A stretch of 64,000 bases of DNA from Branchiostoma floridae (GCF_000003815.2 NC_049997.1:4739893-4803892); one strand, 5' to 3'; counted from the first letter of the stretch, positions 11,200 to 23,144 are shown. Notes: a model not told the origin generated them from the sequence alone. Made by a program: numbers and translations.

Positions 11200-12790
11200 G
11201 CATTTATCAAAACTAGATTTGTAGTCATCGCGACCATTCGGGGCACGTTGCCCTTTTTGCGGGTTTCTAAGGTATTGCAGCGGAACGTCCTGTTTTAATA
11301 TCTCGTTTCATTTATAACATTCTGTATTAAACAATAATCACAGAGACAAAATCGGTAATAAGCTAATTGTACCCCAGATTTTTAACTTATCAATAGTTTC
11401 CAGTTGCCAAGTGTTATTGAATATCAAGGAAGTAGTGAAGCGTGACGGGCCGTTCTCTGTGTATGTAATGTTTCCCCTAGCCCTAGTCGGGATTCATTGT
11501 GTGTACTGTGAATCAAAGATAAGCCTTACCATTAAGATAGATTTACATTTTTGATAAACAAAACTGCACATTCAGCATATACAAGGTGAGACCTATTCTC
11601 TCAACTAGTTCCTTTTACTTCTATACAAAATTTACGTTCGAAATACAAGTGTATAATTGTATAACAACATGCATTGTAATAAGTGACATTTTTTTTTATG
11701 TTTCTTTCAAAAAGAATTCAAAGCAATCCTCACTTGGTAGCACGGTGGTACATAAGACCAGTACTAGAGACACACACTCTGCAAAATGACTCATATAGCA
11801 AATGCTATGAGGAATTGAGTGGATTTTGTCAAATGTTGTTGAAGTAGATAAATTCGGACAACATCACATCTCCACTCAGAGCTTGTGAAGAACATAATTG
11901 CTTCAATTTTGTGTTGTAAATTACAGTTAAACTAGTTCAAGAAGATAATTGCTTAGTTTACCTCCGCTGTAATACGTCTTTCAAGATTCCATGAAAAAGC
12001 AGTATATTAATAATTTCTCTGCTTGTGTCTGACCTGAAACATATCATAGTGCTGTACATACAATATATTTTATGAAGTATCCTTTGTTTTCTGAAAACAA
12101 GTACATCAATGTTGGTAATAAAAGAGTAATACAGATGACATTTCATAATAAAGAAAATCTCATGCTAGTAGCAACATCATGACTCCTATTTGGCCATATA
12201 AGCAATTTACGTATCATACTTTCCAAGCCACAAATTCTAGATCTTTTCATGATAAGTACTATTTGTCGTACACAACTGAATGTATTCAATAAAATACAAA
12301 TCAAATGTATGGCTACTGAAGAGCAATAATACATGCTTGGTATGCAGACACACAATACAACAGTGTTGCGGGAGGATCTAAGGTCTAAGGTAAGGTACGG
12401 TATACACACTCAGTATGCCTGCCAATTTCAGATCACATATGTACATATTTCATACACTCTGGGAGAAATACTAAGGAACAAGTTTACTTAATTCAAAATC
12501 TTCAGAAATACATCATTCTTCGGGTAATAATTGCTACGGTATAAATAAAATCACATCAAGAATAATGGAAATACCCTGTTAGTTTTCAAAGTACATATTA
12601 TGAGACATAACAATCATACAACATCAAATAATAAGCATAAGTAGTAAGTTGTTTAGGAGAATATGTTCAGGGATACGTCCATATATTTTGCTAGAAAATC
12701 AGTTACGACAAGAACCTTTGACGGACAGTGTCAATCAGGTTTCACCTTTAAGTTACAAGCTTAAGATATTGTTTTACTTGACATTGTTGT
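11200..12790. other. No gene recognised
   Basis: AT-rich DNA mirrored at 38095-39660. Open frames are short and not conserved between arms. Probably the region beyond the LRR receptor poly(A) site. Confidence 0.55.
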
Positions 12791-12794
12791 TGCT

Positions 12795-12800
12795 TTTATT
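12795..12800 (-). terminator. Candidate poly(A) signal of left LRR gene
   Basis: AATAAA on the minus strand, conserved on the right arm at 38086-38091 about 300 nt after the stop. On this arm it is about 1030 nt after the stop because a MITE has inserted between them. Confidence 0.5.
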
Positions 12801-12909
12801 TCTTTATCAGTGTAAGCTCCCATCAGTAACAAACACTGATTTTCATGGAGGCCCTGGATACGTATACAATAAAAAAATACATAAAATACAATACAATATT
12901 TACATAATA

Positions 12910-13637
12910 GAGTCGATTCCGAGTCACCGAGAGGGTTTTGAAATAATATTTGTAGTATGTTTGAACTATTCTAAGTAAAAGAATATGTCAGCCACTAAAG
13001 TTCTAAACCGTTCAAACAATTGAAAATGAAAGTTTGAACATGTTTGAACCTATCTTTATATGTTGGAAAAATCGGAAATCAATAGTACAAATATCTCTTT
13101 ATTCAAAACAATTTTGAAACATCTATGTGTTTTGTTATTGTTGGAACATGTGATCAAATGTTCCAACAATTTCCATCATTTTTTTTCCTCCATAAAAACT
13201 TTTATTACCACCATAAACCAACCTGCTAGCTGGGCATTTTGTTTAGGTCTTGTATTTTTAGATTCTCTTTAGTAGACACTGGTGACTCTTTTGTGAGAAG
13301 GTGCCAGACAGACACAATTCCCTGTGCTTGGCAGGGATGTGTGAATTGCCCTCTCCCCAGCCCACTGACCCAGTTTTACCATTTTGTTTCCATGTTCGAA
13401 CATGTGATCACAAATGATGAATCTATGTTGGAACAGTTTAGAAACTAACAGAAATAATGTATTTGATGTAAGAAATGTTTTTGACATGTATGAACACTGT
13501 AGAAAATATTTAGAACATCACAATGATGTTATAAATAGTTCTAAACAGTTACTTATCACAACTAGAATGTTATAAAGATTTCCAAAATGTTGGAACAAAA
13601 GGCAAGAAACACCCTCTTGGTAATGTGGAATCGACTC
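12910..13637. mobile_element. TA-target MITE, copy 2 (left arm only)
   Basis: 728 bp, same family as 1269-1952. Ends are GAGTCGATTCC and GGAATCGACTC with TA on both sides (12908-12909 and 13638-13639). The right arm at about 37985 carries the empty site. It lies between the LRR stop codon and the conserved poly(A) signal, so it would sit in the 3' UTR. Confidence 0.9.
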
Positions 13638-13825
13638 TACCAAAAAAAACATGTCACTTATATTCATTTTTACACACACGCTATCATTCCAAAAGAAGTT
13701 TGGAAATGCAATCTCTCAAAATTCAAATGAGTATCTCACTTTGGTTACAGTGGGTAGCAACAATTCTAAACCAAAGGCTTTAGTTGCAAAGCTGAAAGAA
13801 TGTTGTGTATCCTTCAAATTCTATT

Positions 13826-16558
13826 CTATGACATTTCTTCGTAAATGTTCGAATTGTCTTGGGTTTGTTTTTCAGACAGGGCAACAACACCCTTGCGTTT
13901 GGGAGGAAGGGGAGGTGGCTCGTCTAGAGGGGGTTTACTTCCTTGAGGGGTTTCAGGGACCTTATTTTCAGTAATGGCATATGACTGGTCCTGTTCTGTG
14001 TGGTCATGACCACTAGCCATTACAGTAGTAGTAGTGTTTGTGTTGGACTCAGTGATGGCATGTGACTGGTCCTGTACTGTGTGGTCATGACCACTAACCA
14101 TTACAGTAGCAGTAGTGTTTGTGTTGGACTCAGTGATGGCATGTGACTGGTCCTGTACTGTGTGGTCATGACCACTAACCATTACAGTAGTAGTAGTGTT
14201 TGTGTTCGACTCAGTAAAGCTCTGAGACTGAATCTGCCCTGTCTCATCATGACCACTAAGCATTGTAGTACTTCCTATGTTTTCGCTGTGTTCAGTTACA
14301 ATTTGAAACTGATTCTGCCCTTTTTTGTCATGAATATTTTTCATTGGAACAGCTAAGGTGTTTATGTCGGAACTATTGGTGTTTTCAGACTGGTCCTGCA
14401 CTGTCTGACCATTGCCATTGTTGACTGCCGCAGCTGCGGTAGTTGTGTTAGATGTAGTGTTGGTCAGACACTGGCCCTGCAATAGCTGATAATGTTGGCT
14501 ATCCATATTTTTATACAGGCCAGCATGGCCGCTAGTCTTTACAGTTGTTGTGTACATTGCTCGGGCAGACTGAGACTGATCCTGCCCTGACTGGACATGG
14601 CCACTAGCTATTGCAGCATATGAACTACTTGTGTTAGATACAATAGCGGCCTGACACTGATCCTGCAATGCCTGATAATTTTGTTCATCCATATCTTCAT
14701 ACAGATGAGTAGCACCACAAGTCTTAACAGCAGATGTGGTGTGCGTGTATGTTTCTCGGGTTGCTTGATAATCATCACTTGTTATTTCAGGACATGTAGT
14801 TTTTGGAGGATTTGATTGTGTACCATTATACATAGGATTTGGCTGAAAGGCTACAGGCAGTTCATTTGGAGACAACCCTCGCCATGTTTGACCATGGCTA
14901 CTTGTTACTACAGTAGATGTGTTGTTTGAGGTGCTCAAAACAACTTCAGGACTTGGACCTGGTGTATTACCAATGCCACGGTTTTGATATCGAATGGAAT
15001 CCTGATACTGACCCTGGCCGGCCTGACCGCTTGCAATCATGGAAACTGTTACACTAGCAGTAGTGTTTGTAACATTTGGAAACTGAGTACTTGTCGCCTG
15101 GAGCCGGCCCTGCACTGTTTCATTCTGAATACTGGTTTTTGCAGCAGCTGGGCACGAAGGGGTTTTCTTAGCCCTCCTCGTCCTTCGTATTGTGAGAATG
15201 ATTGTAACAATGATGGCGGTACCAGCTATTGAACCACAGTTAGATCCAATAACAACAGATAGTGGGGGGCTCGGGGGAGATTCAATGGAATTGTTACTTT
15301 CAGTCGTTGTTTCAGATGGTAACCCTTCCCATTTCGCATCATCTGCTGGACGTGGCTGAGATCCAGCATTGTGTTTAAAGTACCAATGATAACAGAAGGT
15401 TGCATCGTTGGATCGGCTATTAGCACTGTCAAATTGGTTACCAACAAACCTTGTCGAGCCAACATTATTTGCTGAATCAGTATTTCTCTCTGTATTGCCA
15501 GATGGAAAAGATGTAGACACTGGAGATGAGGTAAATGGGGTTTTGGTATCAAACATCGTTGATGTAGTTTGTTCTTCACAGATCAGGTCTTCTGGTTTGA
15601 TATTTTTCAGCATTTTGTTCACTAAGTTAGCAGGTCGGGCACATGCTATCTGACTTTCAAATGAATGAGTCCCGGTCATTTTAAGCCTGAATGGAACCAT
15701 GTTGCAGTCACACTGCCATGGGTTGTAGTACATTTCTACATTAGAAGTTACTGACAGGATTTTATAAATTGACGATGGAAGGGTGGATATCTGGTTGTCA
15801 CTCAGCGTCAAAGACTGGAGTTTGGGTAGATTTGAAAAAGTACCAGCCTGAATATTAGGTATCTTGTTTACGTTCAGAAACAGAGTTTGAAGCCTGGGTA
15901 AGTCTGAAAATGTGTCAGATTGAATTTCCTTTATCTGGTTGGACTGCAGATGCAACGTTTGGAGGTGTGGGAGATTTAAGAAAGCACAAGCCTGAATTTT
16001 GAATATCTGGTTGTGAGCCAGGCTCAAATATCGGAGCAATGGTAGGTATGAGAATGTGCCACATTGAACGATAGTTATGTTATTGTAGGCAATGTACAAT
16101 TCTTTGAGTTTGGTTAATCTTGAAAATGTCCCAGGATGAATGTTTGCTATCTGGTTTTTCATCAGATACAAAACTACGAGTCTTGGTAGATTTAGAAATG
16201 TCTCTTTGTGAAGATAGGTAATCTTGTTCTTAATAAAGCTCAACCATCGAAGCTGGAATAGAGGGGGGAAACGATCTACGGTCGCTATACGATTTTCAGC
16301 AAAGTTTAGACTCCCCAAGTTCTTATATCTCGCCAGCACATTCATCTCTGGCTTACTTAAAGTTGTTATTGTATTATATCTCAGGTCCATGTTCATTATC
16401 AATTTTGGTAGGTTCTGGGGGATACTGGTGAGTTTCAAACTGCGACTGTCACTGACACAGGAGAAGCCCGGTCTGCATTCAGCCCCTGCATCTGGCATGT
16501 CGAGCTCAATCATGAAGATAAGAAGGAAAATAACCATTTCCTGTAACTTTCTGCCCAT
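13826..16558 (-). CDS. LRR transmembrane receptor with signalling tail (left)
   Basis: Uninterrupted 910-codon frame, ATG 16558-16556, stop 13826-13828. Residues 1-26 are a signal peptide and C28/C34 an N-terminal cap. About eight to nine leucine-rich repeats span 52-265. The C-terminal cap has NPWQCDC (279-285) with C306 and C327. A Ser/Thr-rich stalk follows, then a membrane segment about 434-457 and the basic stop RRTRRAKK. The long tail holds NPMY (574-577), YEDM/YQAL (Y620, Y628), YKNM/YQLL (Y682, Y690), three 27-residue repeats (785-865), the proline-rich PPPLPPKRK (881-889) and a final YEEM (Y906). By family analogy it is a plasma-membrane recognition receptor coupling to PTB, SH2 and SH3 proteins. 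An acceptor (tttttag) just before the ATG indicates a spliced 5' UTR. Ligand and pathway are unknown. Confidence 0.88.
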   Translation of the reverse strand: MGRKLQEMVIFLLIFMIELDMPDAGAECRPGFSCVSDSRSLKLTSIPQNLPKLIMNMDLRYNTITTLSKPEMNVLARYKNLGSLNFAENRIATVDRFPPLFQLRWLSFIKNKITYLHKETFLNLPRLVVLYLMKNQIANIHPGTFSRLTKLKELYIAYNNITIVQCGTFSYLPLLRYLSLAHNQIFKIQACAFLNLPHLQTLHLQSNQIKEIQSDTFSDLPRLQTLFLNVNKIPNIQAGTFSNLPKLQSLTLSDNQISTLPSSIYKILSVTSNVEMYYNPWQCDCNMVPFRLKMTGTHSFESQIACARPANLVNKMLKNIKPEDLICEEQTTSTMFDTKTPFTSSPVSTSFPSGNTERNTDSANNVGSTRFVGNQFDSANSRSNDATFCYHWYFKHNAGSQPRPADDAKWEGLPSETTTESNNSIESPPSPPLSVVIGSNCGSIAGTAIIVTIILTIRRTRRAKKTPSCPAAAKTSIQNETVQGRLQATSTQFPNVTNTTASVTVSMIASGQAGQGQYQDSIRYQNRGIGNTPGPSPEVVLSTSNNTSTVVTSSHGQTWRGLSPNELPVAFQPNPMYNGTQSNPPKTTCPEITSDDYQATRETYTHTTSAVKTCGATHLYEDMDEQNYQALQDQCQAAIVSNTSSSYAAIASGHVQSGQDQSQSARAMYTTTVKTSGHAGLYKNMDSQHYQLLQGQCLTNTTSNTTTAAAAVNNGNGQTVQDQSENTNSSDINTLAVPMKNIHDKKGQNQFQIVTEHSENIGSTTMLSGHDETGQIQSQSFTESNTNTTTTVMVSGHDHTVQDQSHAITESNTNTTATVMVSGHDHTVQDQSHAITESNTNTTTTVMASGHDHTEQDQSYAITENKVPETPQGSKPPLDEPPPLPPKRKGVVALSEKQTQDNSNIYEEMS
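13964..14206 (-). repeat. 81-bp coding tandem repeat, 3 copies
   Basis: Each unit encodes 27 residues containing TVMxSGHDHTxQDQS. The right-arm allele has four units (37326-37649). Confidence 0.95.
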
Positions 16559-16660
16559 GTTGTCACCTAAAAAATAACAAGTAGAAGGGTTTGATTTGAT
16601 ATGTTACAGCTTTTCAAAGCAATCGCATTTGTATATGCTCGGAAGATGTGTCAAGTGTCC

Positions 16661-16669
16661 TTATATAAG
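16661..16669 (-). promoter_or_regulatory. TATA-like core promoter of left LRR gene
   Basis: cttatataa on the minus strand about 105 nt upstream of the ATG, conserved at 34881-34890 on the right arm. Its position before a predicted short 5' UTR exon is suitable. Confidence 0.5.
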
Positions 16670-16679
16670 TTCACATTTC

Positions 16680-17479
16680 GCCAAGTGGTGTCGAATTTTA
16701 AGTATACATTCACCAACCAGACGAATAGCATTTGTTTCTAGCTTGGCGTTGTTACAACAATGAGAGAGAAATACTTCTGTAAAAGTATAAAATGACTCTG
16801 ATATAAGCTAAACTCCATTAACGTGTGTAAACCAGGCATTTCCCTAGCGTGAGGCTTTCGACAGAAAGGAAAAAGACCATAGATGAAACCCACCATGAAA
16901 ATTGCGCACACAGATGTTACGCGCATGTATCGAAGCTCGTACGATCGAAGGGTAAGTTATCAACAAAGAATGGGCAAATAAAATGGACAAAGCAATGAAA
17001 AAAAGTAGAATGAATTGAAACATGTACCTTTTTTTAGATACATAGCAGTAATGTCATTTTCAAAACTAATTCCCAAGGGAATATACCCAGGTGATCCTAC
17101 TACGCACGCGCAAAAATATCCCACACATGCCTGTACATTTGGGGAATTCTTGACAAACGGACGCACACTATTCTATTAGGGTAGCCCCTGAGGCGTCGCC
17201 AAAAACATAAGAAAACGATTAAATAAAAACGCCCACATTGTCACATCACAGAATCGAATCCAGTTATCATCATGCTATGTAATTGTGCGACTAAGAATTC
17301 ACCAACAAGTAAACAACTAGAAGTATTAATTCTCTACTGTCTACCGATTGCACTTTTTTAGCACAGACTGCATTCCGTTTTGTCGATACCCTTTTCTTGA
17401 CAGAGCACTCAAAGGATACGTGCTTACTTACCTAAAGCGTTGTTTAGTTTAACAAACAGTTTTCAATTAAACATATATG
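16680..17479. other. No gene recognised; repeat ends
   Basis: Upstream of the LRR gene, mirrored at 33890-34870. It contains the dispersed-repeat end gaggcgtcgccaaaaac near 17190. Short frames here are not supported. Confidence 0.5.
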
Positions 17480-18718
17480 TATACATAGGAGGTACTGATT
17501 GTCTGAAGTCGGCTATTTGCATATCAACATTTAGAATTTGAATAATAATGATTTACAGACTTTCAAGGCCACAGTTGTGAATGGATCCGTAACTGATTCC
17601 AAACATCGAGATTGTTGGTTTTCTTTTTACTTCTAAACGTCACGAAATATTCCAGGAGGTTAGAAATCTGCACATCAGAATCTGGCCGTCAGTGACGCAT
17701 TGCATGCCATTTGTTACATGCAGCACTCTTTACATTAGGGTGTATTTACTGTTTAAAGCTACTTATTTGCATAACAAAACCGGCTCCACACATAGATTGC
17801 TTTTCAGATCTGAGCCTCAAAAAATATACACAGAGGTTAGATATCTGTGCATCTAGATCTGACTATTCAATATTACAATTTTGCTCAAGGTTGCATTTAC
17901 TCATCTGATGAATAGAGAAACAATTGTAGAGAAAAAACATTCGCACTCAAAATATTTGTCTGTTACCCAAGTAGGGCTTACCGGTTTCACAGATTGCTCT
18001 AAACGTCAAGGAATCCAAAGAGGTGAAAGGTCTATGCATCAAAATCTGTCCGTCATTTAAGCACAACACGTCATATGTTACCCCCGGTACTTTTAACATC
18101 AGGGTGCCGTAATTGTCTAGATCTGCCTATTGATGCTATTCAGTATTAGAATTAAGCAATTCATTTGCTCAAGGTTGCCCTTTTCTCATCTGATGAATAG
18201 AGAGAGGCAACATTTGTAGAGAAACAAAACATTCGCACTCAAAATATTTGGCTGTTACTCAAGTAGGGCTTACCGGTTTTACACATCGAGATTGCTTTTA
18301 CTTCTAAACGTCACGAAATATCCACAGAGGTTAAAAATTTGTACATCAAAATCTGGCCGTCAGCGACGCACTACATGCCATTTTTTTACACCCAGCACTA
18401 TTAACATTAGGGTGTATTGATTGTTTAAAGCTACCTATTGGCATATGAAAACTCAAAATGATCAAGGTCTCCACATATCGAGAATAAGATCTAAGTGTCA
18501 AGAAATATCCAGAGAAGTTAAAGATCTGTGCATCAAAATCTGACCGTCATTGAAACCCAACATGTCATGTTACACCCAGTACTTTTAACATCAGGGTGTC
18601 TTAATTGTCTAGATCTGCCTTTTCAATATTAACATTTAGCGATTCGTTTGCCCAAGGCTCCCTTTTTCTCATCTAAAGAATAGAGAGTCAACGGTTCCAC
18701 ACGTCAAGATTCGTTTAA

Positions 18719-18957
18719 CCGTTGTAGTGCTGCGCCCAAAATATGTTGGGAAGCATATGTTGGTATTGTTTTCACTATGCTACTTTTTTTGTTACTTTCC
18801 TTCCCAATAACCCCATAAAGTTATCCATCATTACAAAGCTTACGGTCTCTACAATTAAAATGTAGCATAGTGAAAGCAGTATCCCTTCTTTCCAAAGGGT
18901 CTAAAACGCCCAGAATTGGGAAAATGTATAGTGAAAAATCTGCCAGCACCACAAGGG
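18719..18957. mobile_element. Small TTAA MITE in the satellite (left copy 1)
   Basis: 239 bp with ends CCGTTGTAGTGCTG and CAGCACCACAAGGG, flanked by TTAA at 18715-18718 and 18958-18961. An inner inverted motif ttcactatgctac is also present. Confidence 0.85.
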
Positions 18958-19495
18958 TTAAGAACTAAACGTCAAGAAATATTCACAGAGGTTAAAGATC
19001 TGTGCATCAAAATCTGACCGTCATTGAAGCACAACATGTCATTTGCTACACTCAGTAATTTTAATATCAGGGGGTCTTAATTGTCTAGATCTGCCTATTC
19101 AATATTAAGATTGAGCGGGTTGTTTGCTCAAGGTTGCGTTTTACTCATCTTATGTATAGAGAGGGGCAACAACTGTAGAGAAAAAAAAACATTCGCACTC
19201 AAAATATTTGGCTGTTAGCCAGGTAGCGACTACCAGCTCAACGCATCGAGAATACTTTTAAGATCTAAACTTCGAGAATTATCCACAGAGGTTAAAGATC
19301 TGTTCATCAAAATCTGACCGTCATTGAAACAAAACATGTCATTTGCTACACTCAGTACTTTTAACATCAGAGCGTCTTAATTGTCTAGATCTACCTTTTC
19401 AATATTAAAATTTAGCGATTCGTTTGCCCAAGGCTCCCTTTTCCTCATCTAAAGAATAGAGAGTCCCCGGTTCCACACGTCAAGATTCTTTTTAA

Positions 19496-19733
19496 CCGTT
19501 GTAGTGCTGTGCCCAACATATGTTGGGAAGCATATGTTGGTATTGTTTTCACTATGCTACTTTTTTGTTACTTTCCTTCCAAATAACCTAATGAAACTAT
19601 ACATTATTACAAAGCTGAAGGTCGCTACTCTTTAAAAGTGTAGCATAGTGAAAACAGTACCCCTACTTTCCAAAGGGTCTAAAACGCCCAGCATTGGGAA
19701 GATGTATTGTGAAAATTTTGCAGCACCACAAGG
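19496..19733. mobile_element. Small TTAA MITE in the satellite (left copy 2)
   Basis: 238 bp, same family as 18719-18957. TTAA on the left and TTTA on the right. Probably copied together with its satellite module, not inserted independently. Confidence 0.8.
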
Positions 19734-20070
19734 TTTATATCTTCGTCTTCGTCTTGAATACCCTCTAAAAACCCCTACTGGGGTGTCGCTGAGGGGGGAA
19801 ATCGTAATGTCAAGAAATATCCACAGAGGTATGTGCATATATACCACAAATATCCACAGACGTAATAATCTGACCGTCATTGAAGCACATGTCATATGTT
19901 ACAGCCAGTACTTTTAACATAAGGGTGCCGTAATTGTTAGATAAGATATTCAATATTAAAGTTTAGCGGTTTGTTTGCTCAAGGTTGTATTTTTCTCATC
20001 TCATGAATAGAGAGAGGCCACAATTGTAGAGAAAACATTCGCTTCCAAAATATTTGGCTGTGCCCCAAGT

Positions 20071-20820
20071 AGGGTTGGTGCCTAAAACTCTACAAGCCAT
20101 ACTCGAAGATCAAAATAGAAAAAAAATGAAAGCTGTTGTTTTCATGAACATTTTCACAATGACAGTAAAACCATGGTCCAAATTCTTCTTCCAATTGATT
20201 TTTCCCTGTATTTAACCGATACGGTTGAATGAGATGAAAAATGATACTTTCCTACCATGTTGCCATATCAAATAATCATCTTATAAAGTAATTAGATAAA
20301 TTTGTAAGGAATTTGGCAGCAAACGTAAGACAAATTCCTTCCCCCGAATGGGCGTATTGTACGGAACTGCCGCAGAGGCTATATAGTAGCTAAATCTTTC
20401 TTACTTGTGAAGAAAGTGAATTTTTAGATAAGCAGGTTGTATCTATGCTAGTTAGTTCTACATAGGCGAATAAGCATGAAACTTGATCTCACCTTATCTT
20501 ACCTTTTAATCTTTAAAAGCGGTTTTCAGTCGGCCACCATCTTTCCAACTGTGTGACTGGAACTTTTATCCCCTGTTGTTGCTGTCTTGCTTGTTGCCCA
20601 TCTGCTCTGTGTAGCTGTTTTGTTTGTAGCTTTTGTTTATACGGGCGTGTCACATTACAATGTATCAATCCGCGACCCGTGAAAAGTAGTTCCCTGGAAA
20701 AGTCGCAGAGACTCTTATGTGTAAATTGTGCTGAATAATTGAGGAGCTTTGTATCAGTTTTTAAAAACATTGGAATCTGCTTTGTAAATTTGCGCTAGAA
20801 CAATTTCATTTTAGACGATA
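20071..20820. other. No gene recognised (left)
   Basis: Mirrored at 26790-27430. AT-rich, no supported frame. Confidence 0.5.
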
Positions 20821-21020
20821 TATATATAACAGGTTGTCAAAAGCGAACAATTTAGCAATTTCGATTCAATGCCTTTGCCAAGAAATGTAATGGTTTGGTA
20901 GCGTTTGTCTGTGGTTTGGCATCAGGAATCAAGAAAATTCTGATTCATTGCCATCATATTTAGTAAAAAACTAGATCTTGATCTATGAAAGAAATTACTA
21001 TTTTGGGCCCCGGGCGCTTT

Positions 21021-21119
21021 CCGGCATAAACCACCTCACACAGCCTCCAAGATCAGTGACAGTAACAATCTGGCGTGATCGTTCAGAGGGCCTATCATTC
21101 TGGAAACTGAATTGTTACA
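21021..21119. repeat. Partial TGTAACAATTCAGT element
   Basis: Lacks one end of the element seen complete at 22720-22847, but keeps the body ccaagatcagtgacagtaac and the end actgaattgttaca. Lies in left-arm-only DNA. Confidence 0.7.
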
Positions 21120-21892
21120 TTTTTGGATACTATTCAAATTCTTCGTGTCTCCTCAGGCGACAGCCATTTTTTAGAGGGTGAAATCCCACCTGTGGCTATA
21201 ATAAGCTTCTGAGCCATCAACCAATATGAATGTTGTGGTGCATTTTTTGTAAAACGGTACAGGGGTTGTGGAAAAACGAAGTGACCAGTCATGCTGTCTA
21301 TAATTTGCTCCGTATCAAGTCGTAAAGGCAGGCAACAGCATTTTTGACATTTCAATGAAAACGAGCCGTATACGCCTCGTCACAAATAGTATGTTTACCT
21401 GACCCCTAGTCTTTAGGATAAATTCCACAGACTTATGTAAACACAGGTGTGATCAAAGGGGGAAAACATTGAAGGCTACTCTTTGATGCCATCTTTTTAT
21501 GAAGAAAATGCAAAATACTTACTATGTTTGATAGAATTCCTGAACTGGCCAAATGTGATAACTTTCTTACCTTCATTAATAGCTTGGAAAGAGCGTATTC
21601 TGGATGAAAAAGGGAGCAACAACTATCATATGGTGTGTTTGGCATGCAAGCTGAAAATGTTGAAACAAATGTCCTTACCTTCCAACCAATGTCCAAATCA
21701 TTGATAAAACAAATTCCAAAGTTTATCTACGTTACACTGTTTTACATCGTTATTTAGATAAAATAAATCTTATCAGTGCTTATATACAACAATTTGGAAT
21801 TTTTAGTTTCAAGCAGTTGACCTAAGGCATCTTTGGGACTCAATTTGATCGAAGACTAAACATAAACAGAACTGTTTGCAGTTAAGCCCCCT

Positions 21893-22318
21893 TCGCACGA
21901 GAGCAAGAATGAGCCGGAATGCCGTCAGAATGAAAACTATTTTCTCTTCCTAGCAATTCGTAGTGTATTCTAGAAATTTTCACTGCATTCCATATATTTG
22001 TGTCCGTTCTTTTGGCTGTCCCGAAATGCCATTTGAAGTGGAGAAATATCGAATGGCATTCAAAGTGTATGCTAAGTGTATTTTAACTGCAGTATAACAG
22101 CATGCTACGACATTCCAACATCATTCGAAACATTCTTATCCCATTCGATGGAGAAACAAAACGGCAACCGACTTCGAATCCTGCCAGAATGTGGCAAAAA
22201 GAATATCTCGAATGCAGTGACCATACCTAGAATACACTATGAATTCCCAAGATTAGAAAAGAATTTTCATTCTGACTGCATTTTGGCTCATTCCTTCTGG
22301 TGTGAAGGGATATAAGGT
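21893..22318. mobile_element. Foldback element with ~80-bp inverted ends
   Basis: The two ends (cccttcgcacgagagcaagaatgagcc and the complement of ggctcattcc...gtgtgaaggg) pair imperfectly over about 80 bp, including tagtgtattcta. The right arm retains only one end, near 26570-26680. Confidence 0.75.
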
Positions 22319-22719
22319 CCATTTGAAATTCCCACCCGAATGATCCCGAATGTGGCATGAATTTTGCAAATACTTCATTCCAAGGACCATATACCAGCTG
22401 TTACTTTTGATATTATATCTTTTGATATTATATCTTTTAAAAACCATCGAGGAATTTCGGAGAAAACAAGGTCGTTGACTGATTTATGTACCGTGAAAAG
22501 CCAAAACAACATTTGTACTCAAAAGGAAAACAACATTTTGCGAAGGCCGTACCTCTTTTGTTGTTCCAACCAAGGATTTTAAGAATATGCATTTAAAATA
22601 GCTGTCTTTATGTGAACATTTTGATCAATTGTCGTACAATAGCTTTCAAAATTGTTATTCTGACTCACATCTATGTCATTGACAGGGTGCTTATACTGGT
22701 GCTTCTTGCTTAATGTAAC

Positions 22720-22847
22720 TGTAACAATTCAGTCGCCAGGCATAAACCACCTTACACAGCCTCCAAGATCAGTGACAGTAACAATCTGGCGGGATCGGTC
22801 AGAAGGCCTACCTGCCGAACAATCATTCTGGAAACTGAATTATTACA
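22720..22847. mobile_element. 128-bp MITE, TGTAACAATTCAGT ends (left)
   Basis: Terminal inverted repeats tgtaacaattcagt and actgaattattaca. Mirror copy at 26052-26184. The apparent short frame inside is shared only because the element is. Confidence 0.75.
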
Positions 22848-23144
22848 TTTTTGGCAGAAGGAACAAAATATACTTCAGAGATTTTAATCAACTACCAAAT
22901 CCGTGTACATGTGTATTTTTTATGCGTTTGCCTGTCTGTGCTTCCTAAGTTGGTTCCATATCATCGCGGATATATGGTGGCTGTGTGTGTTTCCATGGTG
23001 GTATAGATCAACCTTCGAATACAGGCGGCAGAGAGGAGACATGATCCAGGTGTTCAAAATCATGAAAGGTCTTGACAGGATACCGGTCTACAGTTTCTTC
23101 ACTCCTGTTGAGCAGACAGGTAATAGAGGGCAAAGTCTTCTCTG

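Larger units (their letters stand above)
17480..20070. repeat. Satellite-like array with ~185/300-bp modules (left)
   Basis: Recurring strings include tcaaaatctgaccgtcattg (about 18040, 18533, 19010 and 19308), aacatcagggtg, gtctagatctgcc and gcactcaaaatatttggctgtta. Spacing is irregular (about 186, 300, 366, 477 and 562 bp), so modules have been gained and lost. The mirror array is 27430-29300. Two small transposons are embedded (18719-18957 and 19496-19733). Confidence 0.85.
1..22981 (+). repeat. Left arm of giant imperfect inverted repeat
   Basis: This arm is the reverse complement of 25917-48288. Base 1 pairs with base 48288 and the inner end is near 22981. Anchors are the lectin exons, the P450 exon, the LRR receptor and the repeats 17480-20070, all mirrored on the other arm. 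Coding differences are a few percent. Larger differences are insertions: 176-750, 1269-1952, 3820-4763, about 8521-9170, 12910-13637 and about 20830-22235 are present here only. The arm starts at the window edge, so its true outer end is not visible. Confidence 0.95.

Noticed and set aside
15226..15579. Alternative-frame 117-codon ORF inside the LRR gene, also at 35971
   Set aside because: It lies in an alternative frame of the stalk-coding region; its conservation is explained by the main frame.
22673..22948. Conserved peptide repeated at 20978, 22673 and 26050
   Set aside because: The shared segment coincides with the 128-133-bp TGTAACAATTCAGT element, and the frame breaks at its ends.
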